This document shows positions 8,315-17,138 of a stretch of DNA of 49,585 nt, in pieces. This stretch comes from a virus: IMG/VR virus record IMGVR_UViG_3300023110_000048, positions 1 to 49,585 of that record. One strand, given 5' to 3'. Below the pieces are notes generated by a model that had not been told where the DNA came from, ran no database searches, and saw only the letters and a list, made by a program, of their open reading frames with translations. Position 1 is the stretch's first letter, and each line of letters opens with the position of its first letter. The translations under genes and the position numbers were made by a program.

Positions 8315-9817
8315 ATGATTACTTGGGGCGTCAGCGCAAACAGTCATAACGCATCGCTAACAGCATTCGATGGAGATAAAATTGTATTCTCTAGTCACTC
8401 AGAACGATTTAGTAGAATAAAAAACGATCCACATCTAAACAGTAAAATTATAAACTATGCTCTACAATGGGGCTACCCTTCTGAAGTAATATGGTATGAA
8501 GATCCAATTCTAAAAAGTGTCAGGCAGCTAAAAGCGGGTCAAGGTTGGAAGTTTGGCGAGAACAATGTTGAAAAGTATATGGCAAAGTATGGCATACACT
8601 CTCCCGTGAATACAATGAGCCATCATCAGTCACATGCCGCTGCAGGATACTACACCTCAGGATTTTCAAATGCTACAGTTATAGTAATAGATTCTATTGG
8701 AGAATTTGAGACTCTAACTGTATGGGAAGGCACTGGACAGAACCTACATCAAATATTCTCACAAGGATATCCACACTCAATTGGTTTATGGTATAGTGCT
8801 ATGACGCAACGACTAGGACTAAAGCCAAATGAGGAAGAATATATACTGATGGGAATGGCAGCATTTGGTGATAGCAATAAATATTTTGACGAGATACTAG
8901 ATACATTTTTTGACTTGACGCCATCTGCTATAGATAATATATTTGGCAAGATACCAACTATAAAGCTAAAGCATAATCTACATCGAGGATGCTTATGGTG
9001 GAAGCCAGATATGATAGCACACGAATTTGGTGGTCCAACTTTTTGGGCATATGATGTGGCAGCAGCAACACAACGAGTCTATGAGATGTTACTTGAGACA
9101 ATCTCTAGAGAAGTAAAGAGTCGAACTACTAGCAATAACCTAGTCCTTATGGGCGGGTGTGCTTTGAATTGTAGTGCTAATACTAATATATACAGTATGT
9201 GGGATAATGTATGGATTATGCCTGATCCAGGTGACTCCGGTTCATCAATTGGATCTGTATTAGCATATAGGGGCAGACATATAGACTGGCCCGGTCCATA
9301 CTTAGGATATGAAATAGAAGGAACACTAAATTATGACAGAATCATCTCAGAACTTGAATCCATCGGACTCTGCGGAATTGCAAGAGGACATGCAGAGATT
9401 GGTCCTCGTGCCCTCGGCAATCGCTCTCTTATTGCTGATCCTCGGGATCCAAATTGCAAGCGTAGGGTTAACCATATTAAACAGCGGCAAGAGTTCAGAC
9501 CCTTCGCCCCCGCAATCCTCGCTGAATATGCCGATGAATATTTCGACGGCCCAACAGGACCATATATGCAATACACTCCGAAGTGTCGAGAGCCAGAACG
9601 TTTCCCAGGCATTGTACACACTGATGGAACCTCAAGAGTCCAAACAGTTACAAGAGAGGATAACCCTAGCTTTAGAGAATTGTTAGAACTATGGTATGAC
9701 AAGACAGGCTGTCCTATGTTGCTAAACACTAGCCTAAATATAAAAGGACAGCCTATGGTAAATGACTTAGGAGACGCACGTGACTTTGAAAAGAAATACG
9801 GAGCAAAAGTATTCTAA
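8315..9817 (+). CDS. Carbamoyltransferase (NodU/CmcH family)
   Basis: 500 aa, close to full family length. Transfers carbamoyl from carbamoyl phosphate, via an adenylate, onto a hydroxyl of a sugar or nucleoside. Seen: the N-terminal Kae1-like domain start with GVSANSHNASL and ERFSR, the metal-binding HHQSHAAAGYY motif at ~residue 103, GGCALNCSAN, and the C-terminal YrdC-like carbamoyl-binding domain with RGHAEIGPRALGNRSL. Known in T4-like cyanophages with unproven substrate; a modified nucleotide or virion/cell-surface sugar is plausible. One base overlaps the helicase start. Confidence 0.92.
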   Translation: MITWGVSANSHNASLTAFDGDKIVFSSHSERFSRIKNDPHLNSKIINYALQWGYPSEVIWYEDPILKSVRQLKAGQGWKFGENNVEKYMAKYGIHSPVNTMSHHQSHAAAGYYTSGFSNATVIVIDSIGEFETLTVWEGTGQNLHQIFSQGYPHSIGLWYSAMTQRLGLKPNEEEYILMGMAAFGDSNKYFDEILDTFFDLTPSAIDNIFGKIPTIKLKHNLHRGCLWWKPDMIAHEFGGPTFWAYDVAAATQRVYEMLLETISREVKSRTTSNNLVLMGGCALNCSANTNIYSMWDNVWIMPDPGDSGSSIGSVLAYRGRHIDWPGPYLGYEIEGTLNYDRIISELESIGLCGIARGHAEIGPRALGNRSLIADPRDPNCKRRVNHIKQRQEFRPFAPAILAEYADEYFDGPTGPYMQYTPKCREPERFPGIVHTDGTSRVQTVTREDNPSFRELLELWYDKTGCPMLLNTSLNIKGQPMVNDLGDARDFEKKYGAKVF

Positions 9818-11241
9818 TGAGCAGACAGAACACAGACTATGGATATGATATACAACGTGTATATCTTGAGATGTTTCTAACAGATGCTGAATCGTTTATT
9901 AGGTGTCAAGGTGTATTTGAGCCAAAGACATTTGATAAGAGATTACAATCAGCAGCAAAGTTTCTAGCAGACTATGTAGCAGAGCATAACGCAATACCTA
10001 CACGGGATATGGTGAATGGTGCGTGTGGTACAGAGCTACGAGATCCTGGCCCAATGAAGACAGAGCATTATGATTGGCTACTAGCAGAGTTTGAAACTTT
10101 CAGCAGACACAAAGCACTTGAGGAAGCTATTCTCAAGTCAGCAGACTTACTAGAGAAAGGCGAGTATGGCCCAGTAGAGGATCTAGTAAAGAACGCAGTG
10201 CAGATAGGATTACAAAAAGATTTAGGAACTAACTACTGGGCAGATCCTAGAGGCAGACTAGAGTGGATCAAAAGTAGGAACGGACAAGTAAGCACAGGCT
10301 GGACAACACTGGATCAGAAACTATTTGGTGGATTCAACAGAGGAGAACTGAATATATTTGCTGGAGGCTCTGGCGCAGGTAAAAGTTTATTCCTGGCTAA
10401 CTTAGGAGTCAATTGGGCAAAGGAAGGATTGAATGTAGTTTATCTAACATTTGAGCTTTCAGAACAGATTGTTAGTATGAGACTTGACTCTATGGTTACA
10501 GAGATACCTTCTCGAGAAATATTTAAGAGTATAGATGATGTAGAGATGAAGGTAAAGATTATAGGAAAAAAGTCTGGCGCATTCCAAGTAAAGTATATGC
10601 CATCAGGTAAAACAGCAAACGATATTAGAGCATACATAAAAGAATTAGAAATCAAAACAGATAGAAAAATAGATGTATTGCTTGTAGATTATTTAGATTT
10701 GATGATGCCTATTGGCAAACGCATCTCGGCTGAGAACTTATTTGTAAAAGACAAATATGTATCTGAAGAGTTGCGTAATTTAGCTATGGAAACAAACACA
10801 CTATTTGTAACAGCATCTCAGTTGAATAGAGCCTCTGTAGAAGAGATAGAATTCGATCATAGTCATATCTCAGGAGGATTATCTAAAATACAAACAGCAG
10901 ATAATGTAATAGGTATCTTTACTTCTAGAGCTATGCGGGAACGAGGACGATATCAAATCCAGCTAATGAAAACTAGAAACTCCTCAGGAGTAAATGCTAA
11001 AATAGATTTAGATTTTAATATTGATACACTACGCATAACAGACTCAGAGGATGAGGAAGGTGTAACTGTTACATCTAACACAAGTGCTCAGTCTATATTG
11101 AGCAAGGTAAAGAGAAACGGATCAGCACCTACAAGTCCAGATGAAGTACCCGACGAACCTAAAATGAAAATCACAGCTAAAACAGATAGCACTAAACTTC
11201 GAGATTTTCTAAACAACCTTAAAACGTCTGAGGAAGACTAG
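9817..11241 (+). CDS. Replicative DnaB-type helicase (gp41-like)
   Basis: 474 aa. The N-terminal helical domain is followed by a RecA-type motor: Walker A GGSGAGKS (~residue 187), the H1a-like TFELSEQ, Walker B VLLVDYLDLM, a Gln sensor in TASQLNR, and the Arg-finger region near KTRNSSG. The C-terminal ~70 residues are acidic and low-complexity. It drives the fork 5'-3' and recruits primase. Follows the carbamoyltransferase by ATGA overlap; the primase is two genes upstream. Confidence 0.93.
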   Translation: MSRQNTDYGYDIQRVYLEMFLTDAESFIRCQGVFEPKTFDKRLQSAAKFLADYVAEHNAIPTRDMVNGACGTELRDPGPMKTEHYDWLLAEFETFSRHKALEEAILKSADLLEKGEYGPVEDLVKNAVQIGLQKDLGTNYWADPRGRLEWIKSRNGQVSTGWTTLDQKLFGGFNRGELNIFAGGSGAGKSLFLANLGVNWAKEGLNVVYLTFELSEQIVSMRLDSMVTEIPSREIFKSIDDVEMKVKIIGKKSGAFQVKYMPSGKTANDIRAYIKELEIKTDRKIDVLLVDYLDLMMPIGKRISAENLFVKDKYVSEELRNLAMETNTLFVTASQLNRASVEEIEFDHSHISGGLSKIQTADNVIGIFTSRAMRERGRYQIQLMKTRNSSGVNAKIDLDFNIDTLRITDSEDEEGVTVTSNTSAQSILSKVKRNGSAPTSPDEVPDEPKMKITAKTDSTKLRDFLNNLKTSEED

Positions 11242-11270
11242 CAACTAATAAGTAAAATAAAAGGAGAACT

Positions 11271-12134
11271 ATGTCATGTGGATGCGGGCGCTCGCCAGAC
11301 TTTTGTAGAGGATGGCACGCTCTTACAGAAGAAGAATGGCAAGAAGAACTTGCTAAGTTTCGTATTGAGGAACAACAGGAAGCAAAATCAAACACAAAGT
11401 ATCACGAAGTCACTGTACTAGAAGTACATCATACAACACCATCACTATTTAAGATTAGAACAACAAAGCCAGAAGGTTACGCATTCAAGCCAGGTGAGTT
11501 TACAATGATTGGGCTACCTGACAGTATAAAGCGAGCTTATTCTTTTACATCAGCACCTAGTGATGACTACCTAGAGTTTTATTCTATCAAAGCACCTAAC
11601 GGAGAACTTACATCATTATTGAAGTATGTTTTACCTGGCGACACAATGCATGTTGGTAAAAAAGCCAAAGGCACTTTGCTTGCAGAAAACTTTACACCTA
11701 AAGAATCTGAACGAGTATGGCTACTAGCTACAGGAACAGGTATTGCTCCATTTATGTCTATACTTAGAAGTAGGCAACTTAAAACTATGTTTGAAAGAAA
11801 AACATATGTAATGTGGAGTGTTCGTAAAAAAGAAGACTTACTAGCATATGACGAGGAGCTAACTAGAAATTCGTTTATTCATTATATGCCAATCGTTACA
11901 CAAGATGCTGAACACTTTGGCTGGACTAAGCGCATTCAAGAATATTTGTTAGATCCTGCTACACACGGACTGACTATGATTCCAGAACTAGATCCTATAA
12001 AGGACAGAGTTATGTTATGCGGCTCTATGGAGTTCAACGAAGACTTGCGTGAGATACTAGAAGAGCGTGGGTTTGTAGAAGGAAGTAATCAACAACAAGG
12101 AACCTACGTTCTAGAGAAAGCATTCGTAGGATAA
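11271..12134 (+). CDS. Ferredoxin/flavodoxin-NADP reductase-like oxidoreductase with Cys-rich N-terminus
   Basis: 287 aa. Residues ~1-30 carry a CGCGRSPDFCRGWHALTEEE segment, a Cys-rich cap seen in front of other marine phage and cyanobacterial proteins. The rest is an FNR module: FAD-binding R-A-Y-S-F-T-S (~residue 90), NAD(P)-binding GTGIAP (~155), a VMLCGS motif, and a terminal E-K-A-F-V-G. It could reduce ferredoxin or flavodoxin during infection, for example to feed ribonucleotide reductase. Good SD (AAGGAG). Confidence 0.8.
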   Translation: MSCGCGRSPDFCRGWHALTEEEWQEELAKFRIEEQQEAKSNTKYHEVTVLEVHHTTPSLFKIRTTKPEGYAFKPGEFTMIGLPDSIKRAYSFTSAPSDDYLEFYSIKAPNGELTSLLKYVLPGDTMHVGKKAKGTLLAENFTPKESERVWLLATGTGIAPFMSILRSRQLKTMFERKTYVMWSVRKKEDLLAYDEELTRNSFIHYMPIVTQDAEHFGWTKRIQEYLLDPATHGLTMIPELDPIKDRVMLCGSMEFNEDLREILEERGFVEGSNQQQGTYVLEKAFVG

Positions 12135-12137
12135 ATA
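12130..12137 (+). promoter_or_regulatory. Possible variant late promoter
   Basis: GATAAATA, one base off the T4 late box, overlapping the reductase stop codon and 16 bases before the ATG of the ExbB-like gene, which also has an AGGA Shine-Dalgarno. Confidence 0.3.
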
Positions 12138-12153
12138 ATTGATAGGATTTTTT

Positions 12154-12618
12154 ATGGAAACAAGATTGAAATGGTGGGCAATGTTTTGCTCGTCGATAGT
12201 AATGTTATTTTTATGTTGGCAGTTTGGATTTCTTACAACACTTTATAATACAGATGTAACATATATTAGTTGGTTGATTATTGGACTATACATCGTATTG
12301 AGTTTGAGAGCTGGTTGGAAGATCCATATGTTCGACATTACAAACGATAAGCAATCTAGCTCACGCCCAGAATGGTATATGAGTGAAATGCTGCTAAGCC
12401 TAGGAATGGTAGGAACTGTTATAGGCTTTATCTATATGCTCAGCACAATGTTCACAGACATTAATGTTCAAGACATTAATAGCGTTCAATATGCATTGGG
12501 ACAAATGGCAACTGGTATGGGGACGGCATTATGGACAACACTAACGGGCCTTATCTGTAGCATCTTGCTAAAGTTGCAATTAGTGTATATGGACGAGTTT
12601 GTGAAATATGAAAAATAA
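12154..12618 (+). CDS. ExbB/TolQ/MotA-like proton-channel protein
   Basis: 154 aa. Predicted membrane segments at ~residues 10-28 (FCSSIVMLFLCWQFGFL), 38-54, 88-104 (LGMVGTVIGFIYML) and 125-143 (ATGMGTALWTTLTGLICSIL). The last two, with G-x-VGTVIGF and TGMGTALWTT, are the hallmark of the MotA/TolQ/ExbB channel core. I chose ATG 12154 (AGGA SD) over the upstream TTG. Overlaps its partner by 11 bases. Probably forms an inner-membrane complex with the next two genes. Confidence 0.7.
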   Translation: METRLKWWAMFCSSIVMLFLCWQFGFLTTLYNTDVTYISWLIIGLYIVLSLRAGWKIHMFDITNDKQSSSRPEWYMSEMLLSLGMVGTVIGFIYMLSTMFTDINVQDINSVQYALGQMATGMGTALWTTLTGLICSILLKLQLVYMDEFVKYEK

Positions 12619-13384
12619 GTATATAAGCACTCTCGCCCTTACGGATTTATTATTCAATCTAATTTTAGGATTTGTATTCCTTTTCCTTATTAGCTTTTTA
12701 TTGATTAACAAACCAGAGAAGACTGCTGACGTAGAAAAGAAAGCAGAGATGATAGTCATAATGCATTGGGAAGACATGCATGAAGCTGACATTGATCTCT
12801 GGGTACAAACGCCTCATGGAACGGTGAACTTTGTTCAACCAACTAGAGGCAATGTGTTCTTAGACAAAGATGATTTAGGAACACGAAATGATTGGTATTG
12901 GAAACCAAACGGTGAATTGGAAGTTGTTCGTATCAACCGAGAAGTTGTTACCTTTAGAGCATTAGAAGTAGGAGACTACACAATCAATGCTCATTATTAT
13001 TCTTCAGCTCCAGCAGTATTTCCAAAGCAGTTAGTAGAAGAAGGTTGGCTCAAAGAGAATCCATCTATGCGAGGTCCTGCCAATGTTACTGTTGAGGTTA
13101 TAAGGTTGAATCCTTTCTATATTGTGCATACAAGCTCGCATATTTTAGAAGAAAAAGGAGCCCAAAAAACTTTTATCAATTTTGAACTTGATGATCTAGG
13201 AGTAGTTAGAAACATTAACTATCTACCAAAGAATTTGATTCGGGGTAAAGTACCTGGACAAGAATATCATCTATCAGATGTACCTGATGAAGTTGATGAA
13301 GGATTACAACGAGCATTGAGGCAACAGACAGCACCGGGCCCAAGCCCAACAACACCAAGTCCATCACCACCATCATCAAACTGA
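12608..13384 (+). CDS. ExbD-like membrane anchor fused to YfaP/DUF2135-like domain
   Basis: 258 aa. A short cytoplasmic N-terminus, one membrane segment (~residues 15-33, LILGFVFLFLISFLL) as in ExbD/TolR/MotB, then a periplasmic domain containing DIDLWVQTPHG, the signature of YfaP-type beta-sandwich domains. The tail is Pro/Ser-rich (PSPTTPSPSPPSS). Family knowledge: ExbD-type anchors plus a peptidoglycan- or protein-binding domain make force-transducing complexes. Translationally coupled to the ExbB-like gene. Confidence 0.68.
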   Translation: MKNKYISTLALTDLLFNLILGFVFLFLISFLLINKPEKTADVEKKAEMIVIMHWEDMHEADIDLWVQTPHGTVNFVQPTRGNVFLDKDDLGTRNDWYWKPNGELEVVRINREVVTFRALEVGDYTINAHYYSSAPAVFPKQLVEEGWLKENPSMRGPANVTVEVIRLNPFYIVHTSSHILEEKGAQKTFINFELDDLGVVRNINYLPKNLIRGKVPGQEYHLSDVPDEVDEGLQRALRQQTAPGPSPTTPSPSPPSSN

Positions 13385-13396
13385 CCGGAGAGATAC

Positions 13397-13957
13397 ATGA
13401 CACTTTTAATGATATTTGGCTTCTTAGCCGCAGCTTTGTTTGTATATGCTATTATCCAAAGTAGAGCAACACTACATCAATATTATATTATTCCTACAGC
13501 ACTAGCTACAGTAATTGGTATTGTATTCTTTTATAATACTGTATTAGGATATCCAACTACTGCACTGAATAGTAAAGAGTTTGAATATCTCTCATATCAT
13601 ACTGATGGTGAAACTATTTGGATTTGGGTAAAGCACGATGACGAGGATGAACCACGCTCATATGCTAAACCCTATACAGAGCAAACTCAAGCTGAACTTG
13701 AAGCAGGAGACGCTTCTAGAGAGCAAGGAAAAACTGTTAGAGGTGAGTTTATGGAAGAAGAGGCTCTTGAGGAGAACGATGGATCATTTGTTTTAGGTTC
13801 TTCTAAGTCTGCTGGCGGAGCATTGGAACTATATGATTTAGATCCTGCTAAGTATTTGCCGCAAAAAAATCCACAAGCAAATAATCCTCCAGCAGTAGTT
13901 ATGGAAGCTATGAGACAAGGTGTTACACCAACTACAACATCTATGGGCGGACCTTAG
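13397..13957 (+). CDS. Two-TM membrane protein, third gene of the channel module
   Basis: 186 aa. TM1 ~residues 3-20, TM2 ~33-52, then an acidic soluble domain (GETIWIWVKHDDEDE, LYDLDPAKYLP) and a Thr-rich end. SD GGAG 7 bases before ATG. Follows the ExbD-like gene by 12 bases, so it is probably in the same operon and complex. Homologous-looking three-gene sets occur in T4-like cyanophages as hypothetical proteins. Confidence 0.7.
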   Translation: MTLLMIFGFLAAALFVYAIIQSRATLHQYYIIPTALATVIGIVFFYNTVLGYPTTALNSKEFEYLSYHTDGETIWIWVKHDDEDEPRSYAKPYTEQTQAELEAGDASREQGKTVRGEFMEEEALEENDGSFVLGSSKSAGGALELYDLDPAKYLPQKNPQANNPPAVVMEAMRQGVTPTTTSMGGP

Positions 13958-14441
13958 CCATAGCACTATAGGATAGTAATCTACGATCTCTATTAGTAGA
14001 TACTATTCTATATATTGTTTCCGGTGGAATAGCAATAGCATAACCTAGCTTTAATCTAACTGACATTAAATCTTTTATTTCAAATACAGTAGTAGCAGAT
14101 ATTGACACCCATATATTATATTGAACTTTACTTTGTCGATCTACATGGATTTTATGATTATGAAAATTTGTTCCAGTATTTTTATAATATAAAAGTTGCC
14201 TAATAGGAGTTGTCCATTCTACTACTTTTTTAGGATATGATGTTGGCTTTCTAAACAACCCCCAGTTATAATAATTTAGAAGAGATTGTGTATTGAGACA
14301 TGATTGAGTTACTAGATAGCCTTCGTCAAACCAATTACACCCTGACATCCATATACAAGGGGTAAGGACATCATTTGGGTAATTATGTTTGCGTAACCAA
14401 GTTTTATTTTTGTCTTTAAATACTCGATAAATTTGTATCAT
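13941..14441 (-). CDS. Hypothetical protein, possible degenerate 2OG-oxygenase/cupin fold
   Basis: 166 aa, convergent with the preceding gene. An HNHKIHVDRQ segment followed by beta strands, a GYAIAIPPETIYRIV turn and RRLLSYSAM strand resembles the layout of small 2-oxoglutarate/cupin barrels, but the distal His is absent (Tyr in its place). No firm family. Start ATG 14441 has only a weak SD. Confidence 0.55.
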   Translation of the reverse strand: MIQIYRVFKDKNKTWLRKHNYPNDVLTPCIWMSGCNWFDEGYLVTQSCLNTQSLLNYYNWGLFRKPTSYPKKVVEWTTPIRQLLYYKNTGTNFHNHKIHVDRQSKVQYNIWVSISATTVFEIKDLMSVRLKLGYAIAIPPETIYRIVSTNRDRRLLSYSAMAKVRP

Positions 14442-14563
14442 ATAACTTACTACACGAACATTATATAAGTTTAGTTTTTATACAACCAGCATTTATGACA
14501 CCAAACAACGCTACGGAATACACCGTAAATAACGATTCTTTTTTTAACAGTCGTTTAGACATA

Positions 14564-14571
14564 GATAAATA
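14564..14571 (+). promoter_or_regulatory. Possible variant late promoter for small exported genes
   Basis: GATAAATA, one mismatch to the T4 late box, 16 bases before the SD/ATG of a 20-aa hydrophobic ORF and upstream of a run of small exported proteins. Confidence 0.35.
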
Positions 14572-14587
14572 TCTAAAAAGGAATAGG

Positions 14588-14650
14588 ATGGAACCAATTG
14601 GAATTGCGATGCTATTGATAGCATTTTTTGTGCTAGGCACATCAATATAA
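14588..14650 (+). CDS. 20-aa single-pass hydrophobic peptide
   Basis: MEPIGIAMLLIAFFVLGTSI, almost entirely a membrane helix, preceded by an SD (AAAAGGA, 6 bases before ATG) and a possible late promoter. Too short for homology judgement, but the SD and the operon position before two lipoproteins support translation. Confidence 0.45.
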   Translation: MEPIGIAMLLIAFFVLGTSI

Positions 14651-14665
14651 CACATAAGGAAACAC

Positions 14666-14791
14666 ATGGTAAGAGTTATAATAATTTCATTATTGTTAAC
14701 TTCTTGCTATACAATAACAGCAAGTGAATGCAATGCTCGTCATTTCTTTGACGAAAAGGCTAGAAGCCAATGTATGGCATTTGTTCAATAA
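14666..14791 (+). CDS. Small lipoprotein (41 aa)
   Basis: N-terminal hydrophobic stretch ending in a lipobox (LLTSC), then a short Cys-containing domain with CNARHFFDEKAR. SD AAGGA 7 bases upstream. Paralogous to the next gene (shared C-x-ARHF motif) and overlapping it by 22 bases. Probably a lipid-anchored periplasmic peptide. Confidence 0.6.
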   Translation: MVRVIIISLLLTSCYTITASECNARHFFDEKARSQCMAFVQ

Positions 14792-14973
14792 AAAAATATT
14801 TTATACTAGTATTATTTATAAGTATAATACAATCATCTTGTAGTGCATTTATAAATTGCGAAGCTAGGCATTTCTGGGATAGAAAATACAACGACGGAAT
14901 TGCCTATAATAAATGCGTTGCATATAGGAGTAAGGAGAAGGATAGATGGTACGATCGTATATTTGGATTTTAG
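14770..14973 (+). CDS. Small lipoprotein (67 aa), paralog of the previous gene
   Basis: Hydrophobic helix (FILVLFISII) then lipobox-like QSSC, followed by INCEARHFWDRKYND and KCVAYR. The C-x-ARHF[FW]D motif and two-Cys layout match the 41-aa neighbour, indicating tandem duplication. Ends in WYDRIFGF, overlapping the next start by 28 bases. Confidence 0.6.
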   Translation: MYGICSIKKYFILVLFISIIQSSCSAFINCEARHFWDRKYNDGIAYNKCVAYRSKEKDRWYDRIFGF

Positions 14974-15230
14974 CGGCATTTGTATTAATGGGAATGTCTG
15001 ACGGGGAAAGACGAGCAGAGCAAGTTCGCATTAAAGAAATGATGGCACTGTCACAAGTATATAATAAACAACCTAGTCCAGTTGGAAATCGTAGAGCATT
15101 GAGGATTCAGCGTAATAGGTATAGAAACAATCTGCCTCCTATCTTTCCCAAAACAATTTACAGAGAACCACAGCGTCCTCCACAACCTAATTCATATGTC
15201 AGGTTCTATGGCGGCATCCCCCGCGGCTAA
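14946..15230 (+). CDS. Small exported protein, proline/arginine-rich
   Basis: 94 aa. N-terminal hydrophobic signal (IWILAAFVLMGMS), then a basic helix (ERRAEQVRIKEMM) and a Pro/Arg/Tyr-rich tail. Starts within the preceding lipoprotein gene, SD AAGGAG. No family recognised; may bind the envelope or be a secreted small protein. Confidence 0.6.
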   Translation: MVRSYIWILAAFVLMGMSDGERRAEQVRIKEMMALSQVYNKQPSPVGNRRALRIQRNRYRNNLPPIFPKTIYREPQRPPQPNSYVRFYGGIPRG

Positions 15231-15244
15231 CTAATAAAGGATTT

Positions 15245-16165
15245 ATGGCAAAACCTTGCCCACTATGTGCAAGTACAAATACTGAAGAAATTGACTTTGT
15301 ATCTCGCAAGAGATTGAACGATGCTTATATAGCAGAGTATGGTATAGACATTATGGATGATGTCAAAACAGATATGCCACTAGCTAGATGTAACGATTGT
15401 GATTTACGCTACTTCTATCCGGCATACCCCGGTGGGCAATCCTTCTATGACAAGCTACAGCAGTTTGAATGGTATTACAAAGAAGAGAAGTATGAATATC
15501 ACTATGTAAGCAAAATGTTCAAGGGCACAGGTTCTGTGCTTGAGATTGGTTGTGGCACAGGTGAATTCAGCTCTCACATTCCTATGCAATTATATAGAGG
15601 ATTAGAGTTCTCTGAGGTAGCAGTACAAAAAGGAATTGCTAAAGGTAGGAACATCTCATCAGAAACTATTGAGGTACACGCTCAGCAGAATCGTGAGAAA
15701 TATGATGTAGTTTGTTCGTTTCAAGTATTAGAGCATGTTGTAGATCCACAGTCGTTTATTGCAGCATGCCTAGCTTGTCTAAAGCCTCACGGAGTGCTTA
15801 TACTAACAACACCTTCAGAAGACTCTTGGTTACAATACAAGCAGGATTTTTGCCTCAATCTGCCTCCACATCACATTACACGATGGACTGACAGATGCTT
15901 CAATAATGTAGCTAAACAATTTAATTTACGACTAGAAGACATACATCACGAACCATTGGACGACTTTCATCATCCTTGGTATCTGAATGCGTTTTTTGTG
16001 TATATGATAAACAAAAAGCTAGGCATCAAACATTCTGTATTGCGGCAGCCCAAGCATTGGATATCACATAAAATAAGTGATTGGATTGTAAAGACTATAG
16101 GAAAAGATATACCCAATGCCTTCCAAGGTTATGGGCATACAGCGGTAGCAGTATTTAGGAAATGA
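15245..16165 (+). CDS. SAM-dependent methyltransferase with N-terminal zinc ribbon
   Basis: 306 aa. N-terminal ribbon CPLC (residues 5-8) and CNDC (~49-52), then a class I methyltransferase: motif I VLEIGCGTGEFS (~99), an acidic LEFSE after strand 2, the VCSFQVLEHVVD block, and post-motif LKPHGVLILTTPS. This Zn-ribbon plus Methyltransf_23/11 layout is typical of C- or O-methyltransferases acting on sugars or lipids. Overlaps the next start by 4 bases. Confidence 0.85.
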   Translation: MAKPCPLCASTNTEEIDFVSRKRLNDAYIAEYGIDIMDDVKTDMPLARCNDCDLRYFYPAYPGGQSFYDKLQQFEWYYKEEKYEYHYVSKMFKGTGSVLEIGCGTGEFSSHIPMQLYRGLEFSEVAVQKGIAKGRNISSETIEVHAQQNREKYDVVCSFQVLEHVVDPQSFIAACLACLKPHGVLILTTPSEDSWLQYKQDFCLNLPPHHITRWTDRCFNNVAKQFNLRLEDIHHEPLDDFHHPWYLNAFFVYMINKKLGIKHSVLRQPKHWISHKISDWIVKTIGKDIPNAFQGYGHTAVAVFRK

Positions 16166-16854
16166 GAATAGTCACGTTTGGGTGTTCCCATACAGCAGGA
16201 CAAGGTTTAGAAGATGTATATCCAAATACTATGGGTATATCTAAACGTGGCTGGCCCTCTAAACTAGCCGAACTAAATAATTGTGATATTCTAAATTTAG
16301 GCTTTGGCGGAGGATCTAATCTTCGTATATTTCTAGCTTATTCTTATTACGCAAAACATTTAAGAAAAGATAGAGACATAGTTCTAATACTATGGACATA
16401 TCCACATCGTTGGACTTTTTTCAATACAGATAAAAATGTTTGGATTGATGCTTTACCACCAGATAATTTATCAAACATACATCCTAGTCGCCAAGCTGAA
16501 CATAGGTATTATTATAAGAGATTATATACATCTGAAAATCAAGAAGAACGTTTATCAGATTTAGTGTCAGCAGTTAATTCAATACAAAGTATTTGGAAAA
16601 CACCGTTAGCACATATAGCAGTTAAACAAGAGACATATAATTTATTCCAACTGCAAAAAATGAAAAATACTGATAGCTGGATTAAATACAACCCTATTGG
16701 TTATTGGTATGATTCCATTGGAAATTTTGATTTGAATATGCCTATTAGAGGCTTAGACAATTTACATTTATCAGAAGAGAGACAACATTATTTTGCGGAG
16801 CAAATACAACAACAATGGCTTTGGACAGTAAAACAAGAATTAGGTTGGCAATAA
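16162..16854 (+). CDS. SGNH/GDSL-like hydrolase fold protein
   Basis: 230 aa. Block I FGCSHTAGQGL (catalytic Ser at residue ~9), block II-like GFGGGSNLRI and a C-terminal DNLHLSEERQHYFAEQI (Asp-x2-His dyad). This is the canonical Ser/Gly/Asx/His arrangement of SGNH esterases and acyltransferases. Could deacetylate or acylate glycans. Coupled by ATGA to the methyltransferase, so the two may modify one glycan. Confidence 0.75.
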   Translation: MRIVTFGCSHTAGQGLEDVYPNTMGISKRGWPSKLAELNNCDILNLGFGGGSNLRIFLAYSYYAKHLRKDRDIVLILWTYPHRWTFFNTDKNVWIDALPPDNLSNIHPSRQAEHRYYYKRLYTSENQEERLSDLVSAVNSIQSIWKTPLAHIAVKQETYNLFQLQKMKNTDSWIKYNPIGYWYDSIGNFDLNMPIRGLDNLHLSEERQHYFAEQIQQQWLWTVKQELGWQ

Positions 16855-17138
16855 AGCCTACAGACGAATATACATATGTATGGGACGCCAATACGGCTGA
16901 CGAAACTATATTAGAGAACGGAAGATATACACGAGTTACTACAAAAAAATATGGGAAGAAGTTATTCTCAAATGAACAAAGAATTTTAAATATGAGTATA
17001 TCTACTATACTATTAGCTAAACACTATCAAGAGAATAACCAAAAATTTAATTTTAAATGTTCAGATAAAGATTATGAGTTAGCTTGCTTATATAATCCAT
17101 CTATAGAATTTTACAAACAATATAGACTAACTGGCTAA
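16815..17138 (+). CDS. Hypothetical protein (107 aa)
   Basis: Starts inside the SGNH gene (40-base overlap), basic, no signal or TM. Contains RYTRVTTKKYGKKLFSNEQ and a Lys/Tyr-rich C-terminus. Convergent with the adenine methyltransferase gene, overlapping by 12 bases. Not recognised. Confidence 0.55.
   Translation: MALDSKTRIRLAIKPTDEYTYVWDANTADETILENGRYTRVTTKKYGKKLFSNEQRILNMSISTILLAKHYQENNQKFNFKCSDKDYELACLYNPSIEFYKQYRLTG

Noticed and set aside
9333-9686. 117-aa + strand ORF with a membrane-like stretch inside the carbamoyltransferase
   Set aside because: Lies fully within a strongly supported gene in another frame; no promoter or convincing ribosome site.
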